64,000 nt of DNA from Sedimentibacter sp. MB31-C6 (GTDB taxonomy: Bacteria > Bacillota > Clostridia > Tissierellales > Sedimentibacteraceae): positions 930,001 through 994,000 of the forward strand of contig NZ_CP142396.1 of assembly GCF_035934735.1 (NCBI RefSeq), written 5' to 3'. Position numbers and translations under genes: made by a program. The notes beneath the pieces are model-generated. The model searched no databases and had not been told where the DNA came from. It was given only the letters and a program-made list of their open reading frames with translations. This document shows, one piece after another, positions 43,178-52,056 of this stretch (position 1 is the first letter of the stretch; each line of letters starts with the position of its first letter).

Positions 43178-44161
43178 TTACTTATCAAACTTTATATAAA
43201 AACGATTAGCATTCTCTCTGATGTATTTGTTCACTCGTCGCATCATATTGGCAGGCATATCCGCACGCGTATATCTATAAGTTTCTCCTCGATACAAAGC
43301 CACTAATAACTCTGGTGTTAAAGGAAAATATAGACCATTGAAATTACCTTTGTAAAACTTATTATCTATAATTGTAAAAGCAGGATTATCTGACGTCATA
43401 AATTGCTTATTACCTGTTGCCCTATAAAAAACCATATGTAATTTCATCATCAAATTTTGTTCTTTTAATATCAAAGATTCACTCTTATGTTGCTGATATT
43501 GTCTAACAGATTTTAGAAAATATGCTTCTGTAAATTCATCAATCATTTTGTTGTACTCATTATCTGTCATATTTTGTTTTACGAAACTCAGAAGTGAATC
43601 AATTAAGACTCTATATTCTTCCTTTTTACTAACATTTCTAGATTTTTGAGAAGCAATAAATGTAATAATTTTCTGCCCATCTTCAAGCTTTAGATTATGA
43701 GATTTGTCATCCATAGCTTTTACTATTTTACTACGAAGATAATTCCATTCGCCTTCAATTTCATGCCAACCTTTTTCAATATCTATAATTCTTTTTTTCT
43801 CTATCATAGTTTGAATACATTCTTTATCTACAACACTACCATCTTTTGATTTTACTATCCATTCATCATACCTAAAATAATTCATTGATATCTCAAAAAT
43901 GTCTTCTAATACTTTATTATCAAGAATAATGTCATATTTTAAAAGATCTCCAAATATCTCCACTCTATTATCTTCTGACAATACAAGTACATCATCTGAT
44001 TTCAAAGTATAAAAATCATTTTGACCTAGGATTTCTTTAGTTGGTTTATAAAAATTTTTTCCTATATCCTTCATAAATACATGTACTCGTTGATTATCAT
44101 TCTCCCATCCTTCAAGATATGTGCGAGGAACGTAATGCTGAAATTTATATTCTGCCATCAT
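43178..44161 (-). CDS. DUF4238 protein
   Basis: 327 residues. The opening KFQHYVPRTYLEGWENDNQR matches the DUF4238 start (QHYVPxxYLxxF). The later block QFMTSDNPAFTIIDN and FPLTPELLVALYRG matches its C-terminal signature (TSDNP, P(L/I)). DUF4238 has no firm function. RBS AAAGGA precedes tandem ATGs at 44161/44158. A promoter lies just upstream. It is the first gene of a pair with DUF3644, which I regard as a candidate two-gene defence or toxin system. Confidence 0.85.
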   Translation of the reverse strand: MMAEYKFQHYVPRTYLEGWENDNQRVHVFMKDIGKNFYKPTKEILGQNDFYTLKSDDVLVLSEDNRVEIFGDLLKYDIILDNKVLEDIFEISMNYFRYDEWIVKSKDGSVVDKECIQTMIEKKRIIDIEKGWHEIEGEWNYLRSKIVKAMDDKSHNLKLEDGQKIITFIASQKSRNVSKKEEYRVLIDSLLSFVKQNMTDNEYNKMIDEFTEAYFLKSVRQYQQHKSESLILKEQNLMMKLHMVFYRATGNKQFMTSDNPAFTIIDNKFYKGNFNGLYFPLTPELLVALYRGETYRYTRADMPANMMRRVNKYIRENANRFYIKFDK

Positions 44162-44187
44162 TGTATCCTTTCTTTGTATTAAGTAAT

Positions 44188-44216
44188 ACTATATATTAAA
44201 CATAATGTAAAATCAA
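44188..44216 (-). promoter_or_regulatory. Promoter of the DUF4238-DUF3644 pair
   Basis: Minus strand -35 TTGATT (44216-44211), 17-base spacer, -10 TATAGT (44193-44188). Start near 44181, about 20 bases ahead of the ATG. Confidence 0.65.
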
Positions 44217-44242
44217 AATTTATATTCTTGTTTTACACCGTT

Positions 44243-44709
44243 TTAAAAAATTATCGTTTTAATTTGGTTAGCAAGATCTGTCAGGCATTCATAAATACTC
44301 TTTTTTGCATCTACATAATTTAGATTGAACGCTTTTATCGTCAATCCTTTTAATAGATCATCATCATTTAAATCATATTCTTCTAGAAACTGACCTAATC
44401 AGTAATGAGCAAGACAATTAAGAAATCTCTTATTACATAAAGAATCATTTAATACCAGTTCGTAGTCCGTATTTGCATTACACTCTTTCACGAATTTACA
44501 CAAATAATAGTACTGTAAATAGGCAAACCTAAACTTTTGAACAATCTCTTCTGTAAAGAAATTTTCAACGAACACTATTCATAGTTTATATTACACAGCA
44601 TAGAAAACAAAATGAATTCATCAAAAGGATTTATCTTTATCGTAGACTTTTTATTAAAATGAAAGTCATCATAAATAACTGTTAGAACATGACTATATTG
44701 ATATGGCAT
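44243..44709 (-). pseudogene. Decayed gene of unknown family
   Basis: Opens MPYQYSHVLTVIYDDFHFNK and NPFDEFILFSMLCNINYE, then a stop. A shifted frame continues IVFVENFFTEEIVQKFRFAY, YYLCKFVKECNANTDYELVL, CNKRFLNCLAHY, an in-frame stop, then GQFLEEYDLNDDDLLKGLTI and YECLTDLANQIKTII. At least one frameshift and one nonsense change. The predicted protein would be helical and about 150 residues. Not recognised. It explains most of the gap between the DUF4238 gene and 44936. Confidence 0.65.
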
Positions 44710-44935
44710 TACAGTGTCTCCACAATAAACTCATTAGTTTCTTCCCAATAAATCACATAGAATCACTTTAATTGCATTGTTATTTTCTACATTATAACAT
44801 AAATATTTCCAATTTAACATAAAAATTGATTTAATATAAAAATTGATTTAATATAAAAAAGCTAGAGTATATAACCCTAGCCTTCCTGACATTAATTATA
44901 TTATTCTAACCTTAATTATAAGGCTTATATATCAT

Positions 44936-45381
44936 ATGCTTGTTTTAATTTTGTGTTACATATTAATGTCTATAAAGAGAAATAAAGAATTTAATCGCGT
45001 TATATTTTTGCTAATTTTTTTATCAATATTAAGCATACCTAAGCATGTTTGGACAAATGTATTATTTACTTCATTAATTATTGTAGAATTAACTATGATT
45101 ATAATCTTAGGTTATCTTTGGTTTCAAAGATTTATAATAAAAAACAAAGATATATGTTCGGAAATGAATATAATTGACCATATGAAAGGTACAGAATTTG
45201 AATTTTATGTTAGAGATTTATATATTAAACTAGGATATAAAGCGTATACAACCCCTACAAATAATGATTTTGGAGCAAATGTATAGTTACTAATAAAGAA
45301 TTACAAGCATTAATTAAAAACGCATCTCTGTCAACTAATATAAAATTATATAAATTTATAAATTTTATAAAAGAATCTTAA
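44936..45381 (+). pseudogene. Mrr-type restriction endonuclease with internal deletion
   Basis: Two or three N-terminal membrane helices (IFLLIFLSILSIP, VLFTSLIIVELTMIIILGYL) lead into GTEFEFYVRDLYIKLGYKAY and TPTNNDFGANV, the start of the Mrr/restriction endonuclease fold with its Asp. A stop follows at once. In the other frame VTNKELQALIKNASLSTNIK and LYKFINFIKES match the end of such domains. The middle with the catalytic Q-x-K is missing, so a deletion across the active site joined the two ends. Membrane-anchored Mrr nucleases act on foreign or modified DNA. Confidence 0.65.
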
Positions 45382-46008
45382 TTAATTTACATAATCTGAA
45401 TTTTATGACATTGTTTGTTTTATTTACAATATTAATCTTAATTCGTATATTGAAATAAGCAATTTTAATATTTAAAACTATTATAACTTCTACATTTACT
45501 TATGAAAAAATTGTTACTAATAATAAAATAATCTTTAAATATAAAACCTTGCGCTGCTAAATAAAAATTTGTAGTATCATTAAGTATTTTTTCCTCTTAA
45601 AATATGGTAGTTCAATATTTTCATAGACATGCTTCTCGGCAAAATATAATATCTAAATATCTTTCATATAAAAAAGCTATACCTTTTCATTTACTTTTAT
45701 TTTTAACTAAAAACACATAAAAAATGTACCAATAGACATATTTCTGTTTTATAATACAATGCTTTTAATATACTGTCTCAAAAGCTTCACCCCCTACTGT
45801 TTTTTAACCTACTTTATATACTTTTAGAGCAGTATTTTACGCATATAAAAATTTTAATGTTGATAATATAAAAATGTATCGAAATATCATAAATTAAAAT
45901 ACTGATTTTTTATATTTTAAAAGTATTGTATTATTAATGATTAAATATTATAATTAAAAAGTTGAAATTATTGAAATTTATTTCTAAAGTTATCAATATT
46001 GTAAAGGA
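45382..46008 (+). other. 627-bp AT-rich gap with promoter of the restriction operon
   Basis: No gene with an RBS is visible; a 28-codon minus-strand fragment around 45,575-45,660 (AEKHVYENIELPYF) may be another relic. Near the right end is a good promoter: TTGTAT (45926-45931), 17-base spacer, TATAAT (45949-45954), giving a leader of about 45 bases before the winged-helix gene. Confidence 0.6.
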
Positions 46009-46299
46009 GTGAGAAATATAAATAAAAAATTGATTGATTTTTTTACAAATGACAAGTTTAAAGTATTGGTAGTATTAAATAAACATCAAATACAAGTTCA
46101 AGAAGCTACATTTAGTCCGTTAACGCAACAAGAAATTTCTGAAATATTGCATTATAGTAAAGCAAAGATTAATCAAATTATAAATGAATTGATAGATAAT
46201 GAATTTATTGAATTTTATAACAATACAAAAGGTAGGTATGTAATAACAAAAAAAGCAATAGACATATTAAAAATATTTAATGACGAGGAGATTGTTTAA
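46009..46299 (+). CDS. Winged-helix protein heading the restriction-modification operon
   Basis: 96 residues if the GTG at 46009 is used. Winged-helix pattern: KFKVLVVLNKH, LTQQEISEILHYSKAKINQI, INELIDNEFIEFYNNTKGRY, then VITKKAIDILKIF. The start is uncertain: the RBS AAAGGAG (46003-46009) overlaps the GTG, and the best-spaced in-frame codon is an ATA at 46018. A TTG follows at 46030. It ends two bases before the methylase ATG. It may regulate the operon so that methylation precedes restriction. It is not a typical C-protein. Confidence 0.72.
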   Translation: MRNINKKLIDFFTNDKFKVLVVLNKHQIQVQEATFSPLTQQEISEILHYSKAKINQIINELIDNEFIEFYNNTKGRYVITKKAIDILKIFNDEEIV

Positions 46300-46300
46300 A

Positions 46301-49264
46301 ATGCTAGATGTTAAAGATATTAAATTTCCAATGTACAAGGGGCTTGAATCCCAATTCGAACATAATGTATATAAATATTTGGAAGAAACAATAGGTAGTT
46401 ATGGATATAGTGTGAAAATTAAAAAAACAGAATATCCAAATGTTGATAATGCATTAACTAAAGGCGGTAAATTAAAATGTGATGCATACATTTTCAATAA
46501 TGAAGATAAAAAAGATTATTCAAATAATTTAATTGCTCTGTTTGAATTAGAAAGCAATGAACCTACTTCAAAATTAGAAGATGGAATTAAACAAATGCAT
46601 TCTTATTGTAACTTATTAAATACTAGGTATCTAGCTGGTACATATAAAACTATGAATAAGGTAATAAAAGCAATTGTATATGATGGACAATCTTTATGTG
46701 TTTGGGATTACAACATAGAAACAAAAGATATTAATCCGCTTATTGGCAATCCTTCTACGTTTGCCGGTGAAGAAATGAACAATAGTATTAAATTAAGATT
46801 TTTAGACTATTTTGCTCCTATTGAAAAAAGAAAAGATGAAACTTCTGAATCTAAAACAATTAATGATATAAAGGATCATTTAAGAGCAAATAGATTATTA
46901 CAAGCAAATAAGTCTTTTCTAATGACTATTTTAGCTGCAATATACGGGAAGAAAAAAGATGATAATTTTGAGAGTGCCTTAAGTAAATTAGAAGCTGATA
47001 TTGCAGATAATGAATCATCTGGCATCTTGAGGGAATGGAGGGCTTTTGAACCAAAAATAGATTATAATAGACCTAATTCAGCTACTAAAGCCGCTATTAA
47101 TGAAAAATTATATGCTGATGCTAAAACATTATGGTATCTATCACAAAATAAAAATATGGATCTATACGGATTCATATATGAAGAGTTAGCAGAAGAGAAA
47201 AGTAAGCAAGATGAGGGAGAATACTATACTTCTAGACATATAATAGCCCCTATCATTTCATCAGTGCTTCAAAAATATGCATTTCCACAATGGAAAATAG
47301 AAAAGGGAACTCCAAAAAATAAAGTAATAAAAACATTATTAAACAAGAAAATAATAGACCCATTTTGTGGTAGTGGGGGATTTTTATATGAGCTTTTAAG
47401 ATTTCTGAAAATTAAGTATCAGTGTTCTGATTCTGATGTTAATAGAGTAGCAAATACCTCACTATTTGGTTTTGATAAAAATGATATAATGTCTGCTTTT
47501 TTAAATATGTATCTTATAGGAGATGGAGCCACAAAACTATGCCAAGTTACATCAACAATAAACTGGCAAAATATGTGGAATTATGAAATTGTGGATGGTA
47601 GAGCATTATTAATAGATAATAAAGATAAGTTAGAAAAAAATATTACTAATAATAAGTCTACTTTTAAATATCTATTAAATTCATTAATTAATTGGTCAAA
47701 AATAGCTGATACATTTAAAATAAATATTGAATTAGATACTTTAGACGATTTTTATAAATATATTATGGATAATGAGAAAATAACAGAAGATGAATTTTTT
47801 TATAAGCTAATCGAATACAAAAAAGAAGGCGAGTGTGTCTTAAAATATCTATATGATTTATTTATAAAATGCTCACAAGATAAAACTAATTGCCCTTCCT
47901 TTTTAAATTTTAAAAATAATTTAGGTAATACAGATTTATTAATTACTAATATACCATATGGTTCTATTGATGATGCGAGGCTTACAACAAAAGAAAAAGG
48001 TACATTAGAATCATTATCGTTAAAACAATGTATAGATATGTTAACACCTTCAACTTTTAGAAATGCAACATATAATGAAATAACAAATCGTTATGAAGAT
48101 GATGTAAATGGAAAACCAAAGTCAAATTTTGATGGAGGAATTGCAACTATAATATTACCAAACGGAATTTTTGAAAGTGAAACTAATAAGGAACTAAGAG
48201 ATTATTTGTTTTCAAGATGTAACATATTATCTGTTATAAAGTTGCCAACTTTAACATTTGCTCCTTATGCTTCAATTCAAACCTTTGTTATTACTATACA
48301 AAAAAAATCACCATTTGAATATAGTTCGACAAATCAAGGAAAAAATTGCTTTTTCTATATAGTTGACAATGATGGCAAGGCAAATTCTAAAACCCGATTT
48401 GATACTGAGTTGATAGGTACAAGCCCTATAACAATAAAAGATAATAGTAATAACGAAATAAATACTATAATACATGAGTATTTACATGATGATTTCGCTA
48501 TAAATATCGAGCAGTATCCTGAAGGTTATATGTCAAAGTTAGAAAGAGCATGGATTTACGGCCATACATTTAGTAAAACAGATATTTGGAATCAAAAAAG
48601 ATATAATGAAAAATGGAATGGGAAGGAATGGGAAAAAATTACAGATACCTCTAAGAAGTGGTGTTTTTCTAAATTAGTTGAAAAGACCTTTGAAAAACAA
48701 ATTGAAAAGGAAAATAAACCCACTTTAAAATTATTTCAAAACTGTATAAAAAATATTGAAGATTTTTCTACATTTGATATTGAACAACAAAAAAAGTTGG
48801 CTTTTAAAACACTAAAAAGAAGCCTGATAGATGATATTACTTCAGCGAAAGTGTATGTTTCAAAAAATGGTAAAGAAACTATTAAATTTCTTCCTGAAAA
48901 AATTAGTAATATAAAATTTATTAGAAATATATTAAAAGATAATTACACAGTATTGACAAAAGGTCAATCTACATCAGATAAAGGTGAAAAAATTATAGAA
49001 TTAGATTTAGACAAAACATATGATTTATTTGAAAATCTAGATTTAGCCTTATTTCCTAAAACGATTAATGAAATAGAGGTATTTCTAAATAATATAGAGG
49101 AAATTGTAATTGTTGAAAATGAAGTATCTTTTTTTATAAAGGAAACTTATAAGCAATATACATTAATTCCAGAAAATTATTTGGATAAAAAAGAAGAATT
49201 TATGTCCATAGAAGATGTAGTGTCTAATATTAGGAGATTACGAAATATGATGAGGGAGTCGTAA
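46301..49264 (+). CDS. N6-adenine DNA methyltransferase with N-terminal nuclease-like domain (type I M / type IIB-like)
   Basis: 987 residues from the ATG at 46301 with GAGGAG ten bases upstream. Residues about 1-150 resemble the N-terminal domain of type I R subunits (KKTEYPNVDNALTKGGKLKC, DAYIF, LIALFELESNEPTSKLEDGI), a possible degenerate PD-(D/E)xK fold. The N6-methylase core carries IIDPFCGSGGFLYELL (SAM motif I) near 350 and LLITNIPYGS near 545-555. The latter is the catalytic motif IV, usually NPPY/F, with Ile in place of the first Pro. The C-terminal 250 residues are a charged helical region. Followed by a separate specificity gene. No independent R subunit. Confidence 0.85.
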   Translation: MLDVKDIKFPMYKGLESQFEHNVYKYLEETIGSYGYSVKIKKTEYPNVDNALTKGGKLKCDAYIFNNEDKKDYSNNLIALFELESNEPTSKLEDGIKQMHSYCNLLNTRYLAGTYKTMNKVIKAIVYDGQSLCVWDYNIETKDINPLIGNPSTFAGEEMNNSIKLRFLDYFAPIEKRKDETSESKTINDIKDHLRANRLLQANKSFLMTILAAIYGKKKDDNFESALSKLEADIADNESSGILREWRAFEPKIDYNRPNSATKAAINEKLYADAKTLWYLSQNKNMDLYGFIYEELAEEKSKQDEGEYYTSRHIIAPIISSVLQKYAFPQWKIEKGTPKNKVIKTLLNKKIIDPFCGSGGFLYELLRFLKIKYQCSDSDVNRVANTSLFGFDKNDIMSAFLNMYLIGDGATKLCQVTSTINWQNMWNYEIVDGRALLIDNKDKLEKNITNNKSTFKYLLNSLINWSKIADTFKINIELDTLDDFYKYIMDNEKITEDEFFYKLIEYKKEGECVLKYLYDLFIKCSQDKTNCPSFLNFKNNLGNTDLLITNIPYGSIDDARLTTKEKGTLESLSLKQCIDMLTPSTFRNATYNEITNRYEDDVNGKPKSNFDGGIATIILPNGIFESETNKELRDYLFSRCNILSVIKLPTLTFAPYASIQTFVITIQKKSPFEYSSTNQGKNCFFYIVDNDGKANSKTRFDTELIGTSPITIKDNSNNEINTIIHEYLHDDFAINIEQYPEGYMSKLERAWIYGHTFSKTDIWNQKRYNEKWNGKEWEKITDTSKKWCFSKLVEKTFEKQIEKENKPTLKLFQNCIKNIEDFSTFDIEQQKKLAFKTLKRSLIDDITSAKVYVSKNGKETIKFLPEKISNIKFIRNILKDNYTVLTKGQSTSDKGEKIIELDLDKTYDLFENLDLALFPKTINEIEVFLNNIEEIVIVENEVSFFIKETYKQYTLIPENYLDKKEEFMSIEDVVSNIRRLRNMMRES

Positions 49265-49270
49265 AATATT

Positions 49271-50239
49271 ATGATATTAAAAAAATTGTTAAAAAGCTAT
49301 ATTCCTAGAGGAGAATTAATAACAAACGAAGATATCTATAATGGATATGGTTCTATTCCAGTTTATTCAGCTACCACAACAGGTGCTGTTGGGTATTATA
49401 GAAAATCTAACTATATTACAACACCTTACACTATGTTAGTGTCAAATAATGGAAATGCAGGTTTTGTCTCTCTTCTTCCAGATAACAAAAAAATTTGGTT
49501 CGGATCTGATTGTGGTATTCTGGAACTTGAAGACTGGGTGTATCAAAAATATAATAAAGAGATTATTGCTGTCTGGTTACAAGATTTTTTTATAAAAAAT
49601 AGACATGTTAATGGAACGCAGCCTAAATTTTCTTTATCTAGATGTATAAATAAAGACGTTGACTTAAACGCACTTGACAATCTAAAAAACATCGATTTTT
49701 CTGAAGTTGATTTAGATGATTGCGTTTATGAAAGTGTCAAGAAATATTACAATGAGCTTAATGACTCAAATACAAAAAATACTATAAAATTAAAAAATTT
49801 CATTAATGGTTATATAGAAAGGGGAAAAAGGCTCGTAATTGGAAGGGACTTATATACCAACTACGGAAATATTAAGGTCATATCTTCAACTACAACTGGT
49901 CCTATGGGCTATTATACTAGAAGTAATTATGAATTAAAACCAAATGATTTTTTATATACTATAGATGGTGCAAATGCAGGTTATGTCTTATTATTTTCTC
50001 CACAATCGATATTTATTACTGATCATGCAGGGGTGATTTCTGTTAAAGATGAATACAATGAAAAGTATGGGAAAGTTGCAATAGCATTATTATTACAAGA
50101 TTATTTTGTAAAAAAAGCTAGCAAAGGAACACAACCAACCTTTTTATTAAAAAATAATTTAGAGTTAGAGTTAGATTTGAATAGATTACATGTCTTATCA
50201 AAAATGAAATTAGATAAATATGTAATTCCTACCACATAG
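49271..50239 (+). CDS. Type I-like specificity subunit (HsdS) with two target recognition domains
   Basis: 322 residues in two similar halves. First: IPRGELITNEDIYNGYGSIP, VYSATTTGAVGYYRKSNYI, GTQPKFSLSRCINKDVDL. Second: IERGKRLVIGRDLYTNYGNI, KVISSTTTGPMGYYTRSNYE, GTQPTFLLKNNLELELDL. Each half is a target recognition domain of the type I S family but lacks the long conserved helices of classical HsdS. The gene starts seven bases after the methylase stop. It should direct the methylase, and any nuclease, to a bipartite site. Confidence 0.87.
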   Translation: MILKKLLKSYIPRGELITNEDIYNGYGSIPVYSATTTGAVGYYRKSNYITTPYTMLVSNNGNAGFVSLLPDNKKIWFGSDCGILELEDWVYQKYNKEIIAVWLQDFFIKNRHVNGTQPKFSLSRCINKDVDLNALDNLKNIDFSEVDLDDCVYESVKKYYNELNDSNTKNTIKLKNFINGYIERGKRLVIGRDLYTNYGNIKVISSTTTGPMGYYTRSNYELKPNDFLYTIDGANAGYVLLFSPQSIFITDHAGVISVKDEYNEKYGKVAIALLLQDYFVKKASKGTQPTFLLKNNLELELDLNRLHVLSKMKLDKYVIPTT

Positions 50240-50286
50240 CATCAATAAAATAAATGCTTTATATTATATATATATCTTTATAAAGA

Positions 50287-50322
50287 AAAAGGTACTGCCT
50301 AACTTATTAAGCAGTACCTTTT
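50287..50322 (+). terminator. Terminator of the restriction-modification operon
   Basis: AAAAGGTACTGC (50287-50298) pairs with GCAGTACCTTTT (50311-50322) around a 12-base loop, 48 bases after the specificity gene stop. Confidence 0.85.
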
Positions 50323-50483
50323 AGTACTTAATAGTATTATCGTATTGTTAGTAAAATGTTAGTCTATTTTTATTGTTTATGACTATATTCATCAAGTGAG
50401 GCATTGGTATTTGCCTGTTTTCCTTTGATGATTTCTTTAAGCATCATGTCCTTAACTTACATAAAATAACATCTTTATGAGTG

Positions 50484-51860
50484 TTATTTTCTTAAAAGTT
50501 TATTATACAAATATGATTCTTCTTTATAACCTATAGATAAGTCCTTGTATGTTGTACATTCTTTTAAGTATTCATTTTTTCCATACTCATTAATATATGA
50601 GACTAATCTTTCACAAATTTCAGACATATATTGATATGCTTTGTATTTTGTATAATCAATAATTTTACTATGATTTATTGCTTTTTCATAGTATTTCAGT
50701 GCTTTATCTAAGTAAAAGTAATTATCAGCACCTGATATAACTCCTAGTTTATGATTAACCATGGCACAATAATAAGATTTTTGATACGTGTAACCATCAC
50801 TATTTTCTTCATTAGAAATAGATAATTCATAGTACGCACTTGATATCATATATAATTCTTTTCGCAAATCTAATTTTAAATTAGGTAAGTCTCCAAGATT
50901 ATGATATATTTTTGCAATTCTATATAAAATATCACTATCACTTGAGCCTCTAATAATTTTATAAGATAATGTTTTTGAAAAATGGTCAATTGCTTTTAAC
51001 CCATATTCAAATATTTTATTACAATCATTTGTACTAAATATAGGAAGTATTAATATAATACCTTCATAAGGTCTAGCTAATTGTAATGATATGCTACTAC
51101 ATGGCGCCAATTTAAACGCTTTTTCATAAATACTCATTAAACTAAGATAATCACTTACTGTTTCATGAATCCTAATTCTTTCGTTGATTTCATTTGCTTG
51201 TTTTAATAGATTCCCAACTTCCTTATTAGTATTAAGCATCTCATCAGAATATCCTTCATCAGTATGTAAATAACTATCAACTTTTTCTTCAATTATACCA
51301 TATGATAAGAAACTGTATTCAGCTACATCAGTAATATCCGATCTTATTTTATTACTTAACTCAAATACATCATAAACTATGCTTTCGTTTATAACTGGTA
51401 TATAATTCATTTCATTGTTTAGTAATTCTTTTTCTATATCTGATGGTTCTAAGAAACTAGCAGATATAGTCACTCCTTGTTCTGTTTGTTCAATTTCAAC
51501 TACATTATTTTCATAAGATGATTTATCTTCTAATTCATTATACTCATTTTCCTCTGAATCTTTATCTTCTTCTACAAATATTACATGATTACTTTGGTTG
51601 TATTCTACCTTCATATCGCAAAAATACGTAAATATAAGCATTACAAAAACTATAATACAAATATATGTAACTAGTCGTCTATTTACATTAATTCCTATTT
51701 TTGAGGGAAGAACAGTAATAACAAGCTCTAATATTATATTAATTAAAGGTATAATTTTTAAATCATTTTTATAAAACACAAAATATACTATGATAATGTA
51801 AAGTAAAGAAACAATTGTTATTGACAATATATATTTTTTATATAACTTATTATCTTCCAT
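50484..51860 (-). CDS. Membrane-anchored helical-repeat protein, unknown
   Basis: 458 residues. Three membrane segments occur in the first 85 residues (about 10-28, 36-52 and 64-82), then an acidic linker (about 95-120: EEDKDSEENEYNELEDKSS). The remaining 330 residues form a helical region with TPR-like units (DYLSLMSIYEKAFKLAP, ILYRIAKIYHNLGDLPNLKL, YYCAMVNHKLGV, YLDKALKYYEKAINHSK). The helical part would lie on one face of the membrane as a protein-binding platform. No enzyme motif seen. It stands alone between the restriction operon and the wHTH gene, on the minus strand like the transfer genes. Confidence 0.7.
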   Translation of the reverse strand: MEDNKLYKKYILSITIVSLLYIIIVYFVFYKNDLKIIPLINIILELVITVLPSKIGINVNRRLVTYICIIVFVMLIFTYFCDMKVEYNQSNHVIFVEEDKDSEENEYNELEDKSSYENNVVEIEQTEQGVTISASFLEPSDIEKELLNNEMNYIPVINESIVYDVFELSNKIRSDITDVAEYSFLSYGIIEEKVDSYLHTDEGYSDEMLNTNKEVGNLLKQANEINERIRIHETVSDYLSLMSIYEKAFKLAPCSSISLQLARPYEGIILILPIFSTNDCNKIFEYGLKAIDHFSKTLSYKIIRGSSDSDILYRIAKIYHNLGDLPNLKLDLRKELYMISSAYYELSISNEENSDGYTYQKSYYCAMVNHKLGVISGADNYFYLDKALKYYEKAINHSKIIDYTKYKAYQYMSEICERLVSYINEYGKNEYLKECTTYKDLSIGYKEESYLYNKLLRK

Positions 51861-52056
51861 ACGCGCCCTTTTAATTATATGTTATATAAAAATATTATAG
51901 CATATTTTTACAATTTTTTCAAATAATTACTAATGATAATATAACATTATCTCTTTTCTTTAAAACAGTTTAAAACATACTTAAAATATACTTTTTATTT
52001 TTCTTTCCAGTAAGCAATATATTATTATTATTTATTAATAAAGTTATTTATAGGTT

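Noticed and set aside
45560-45670. Possible gene fragment AEKHVYENIELPYF on the minus strand
   Set aside because: Only 28 codons with no start or RBS; too little to name as a feature of its own.
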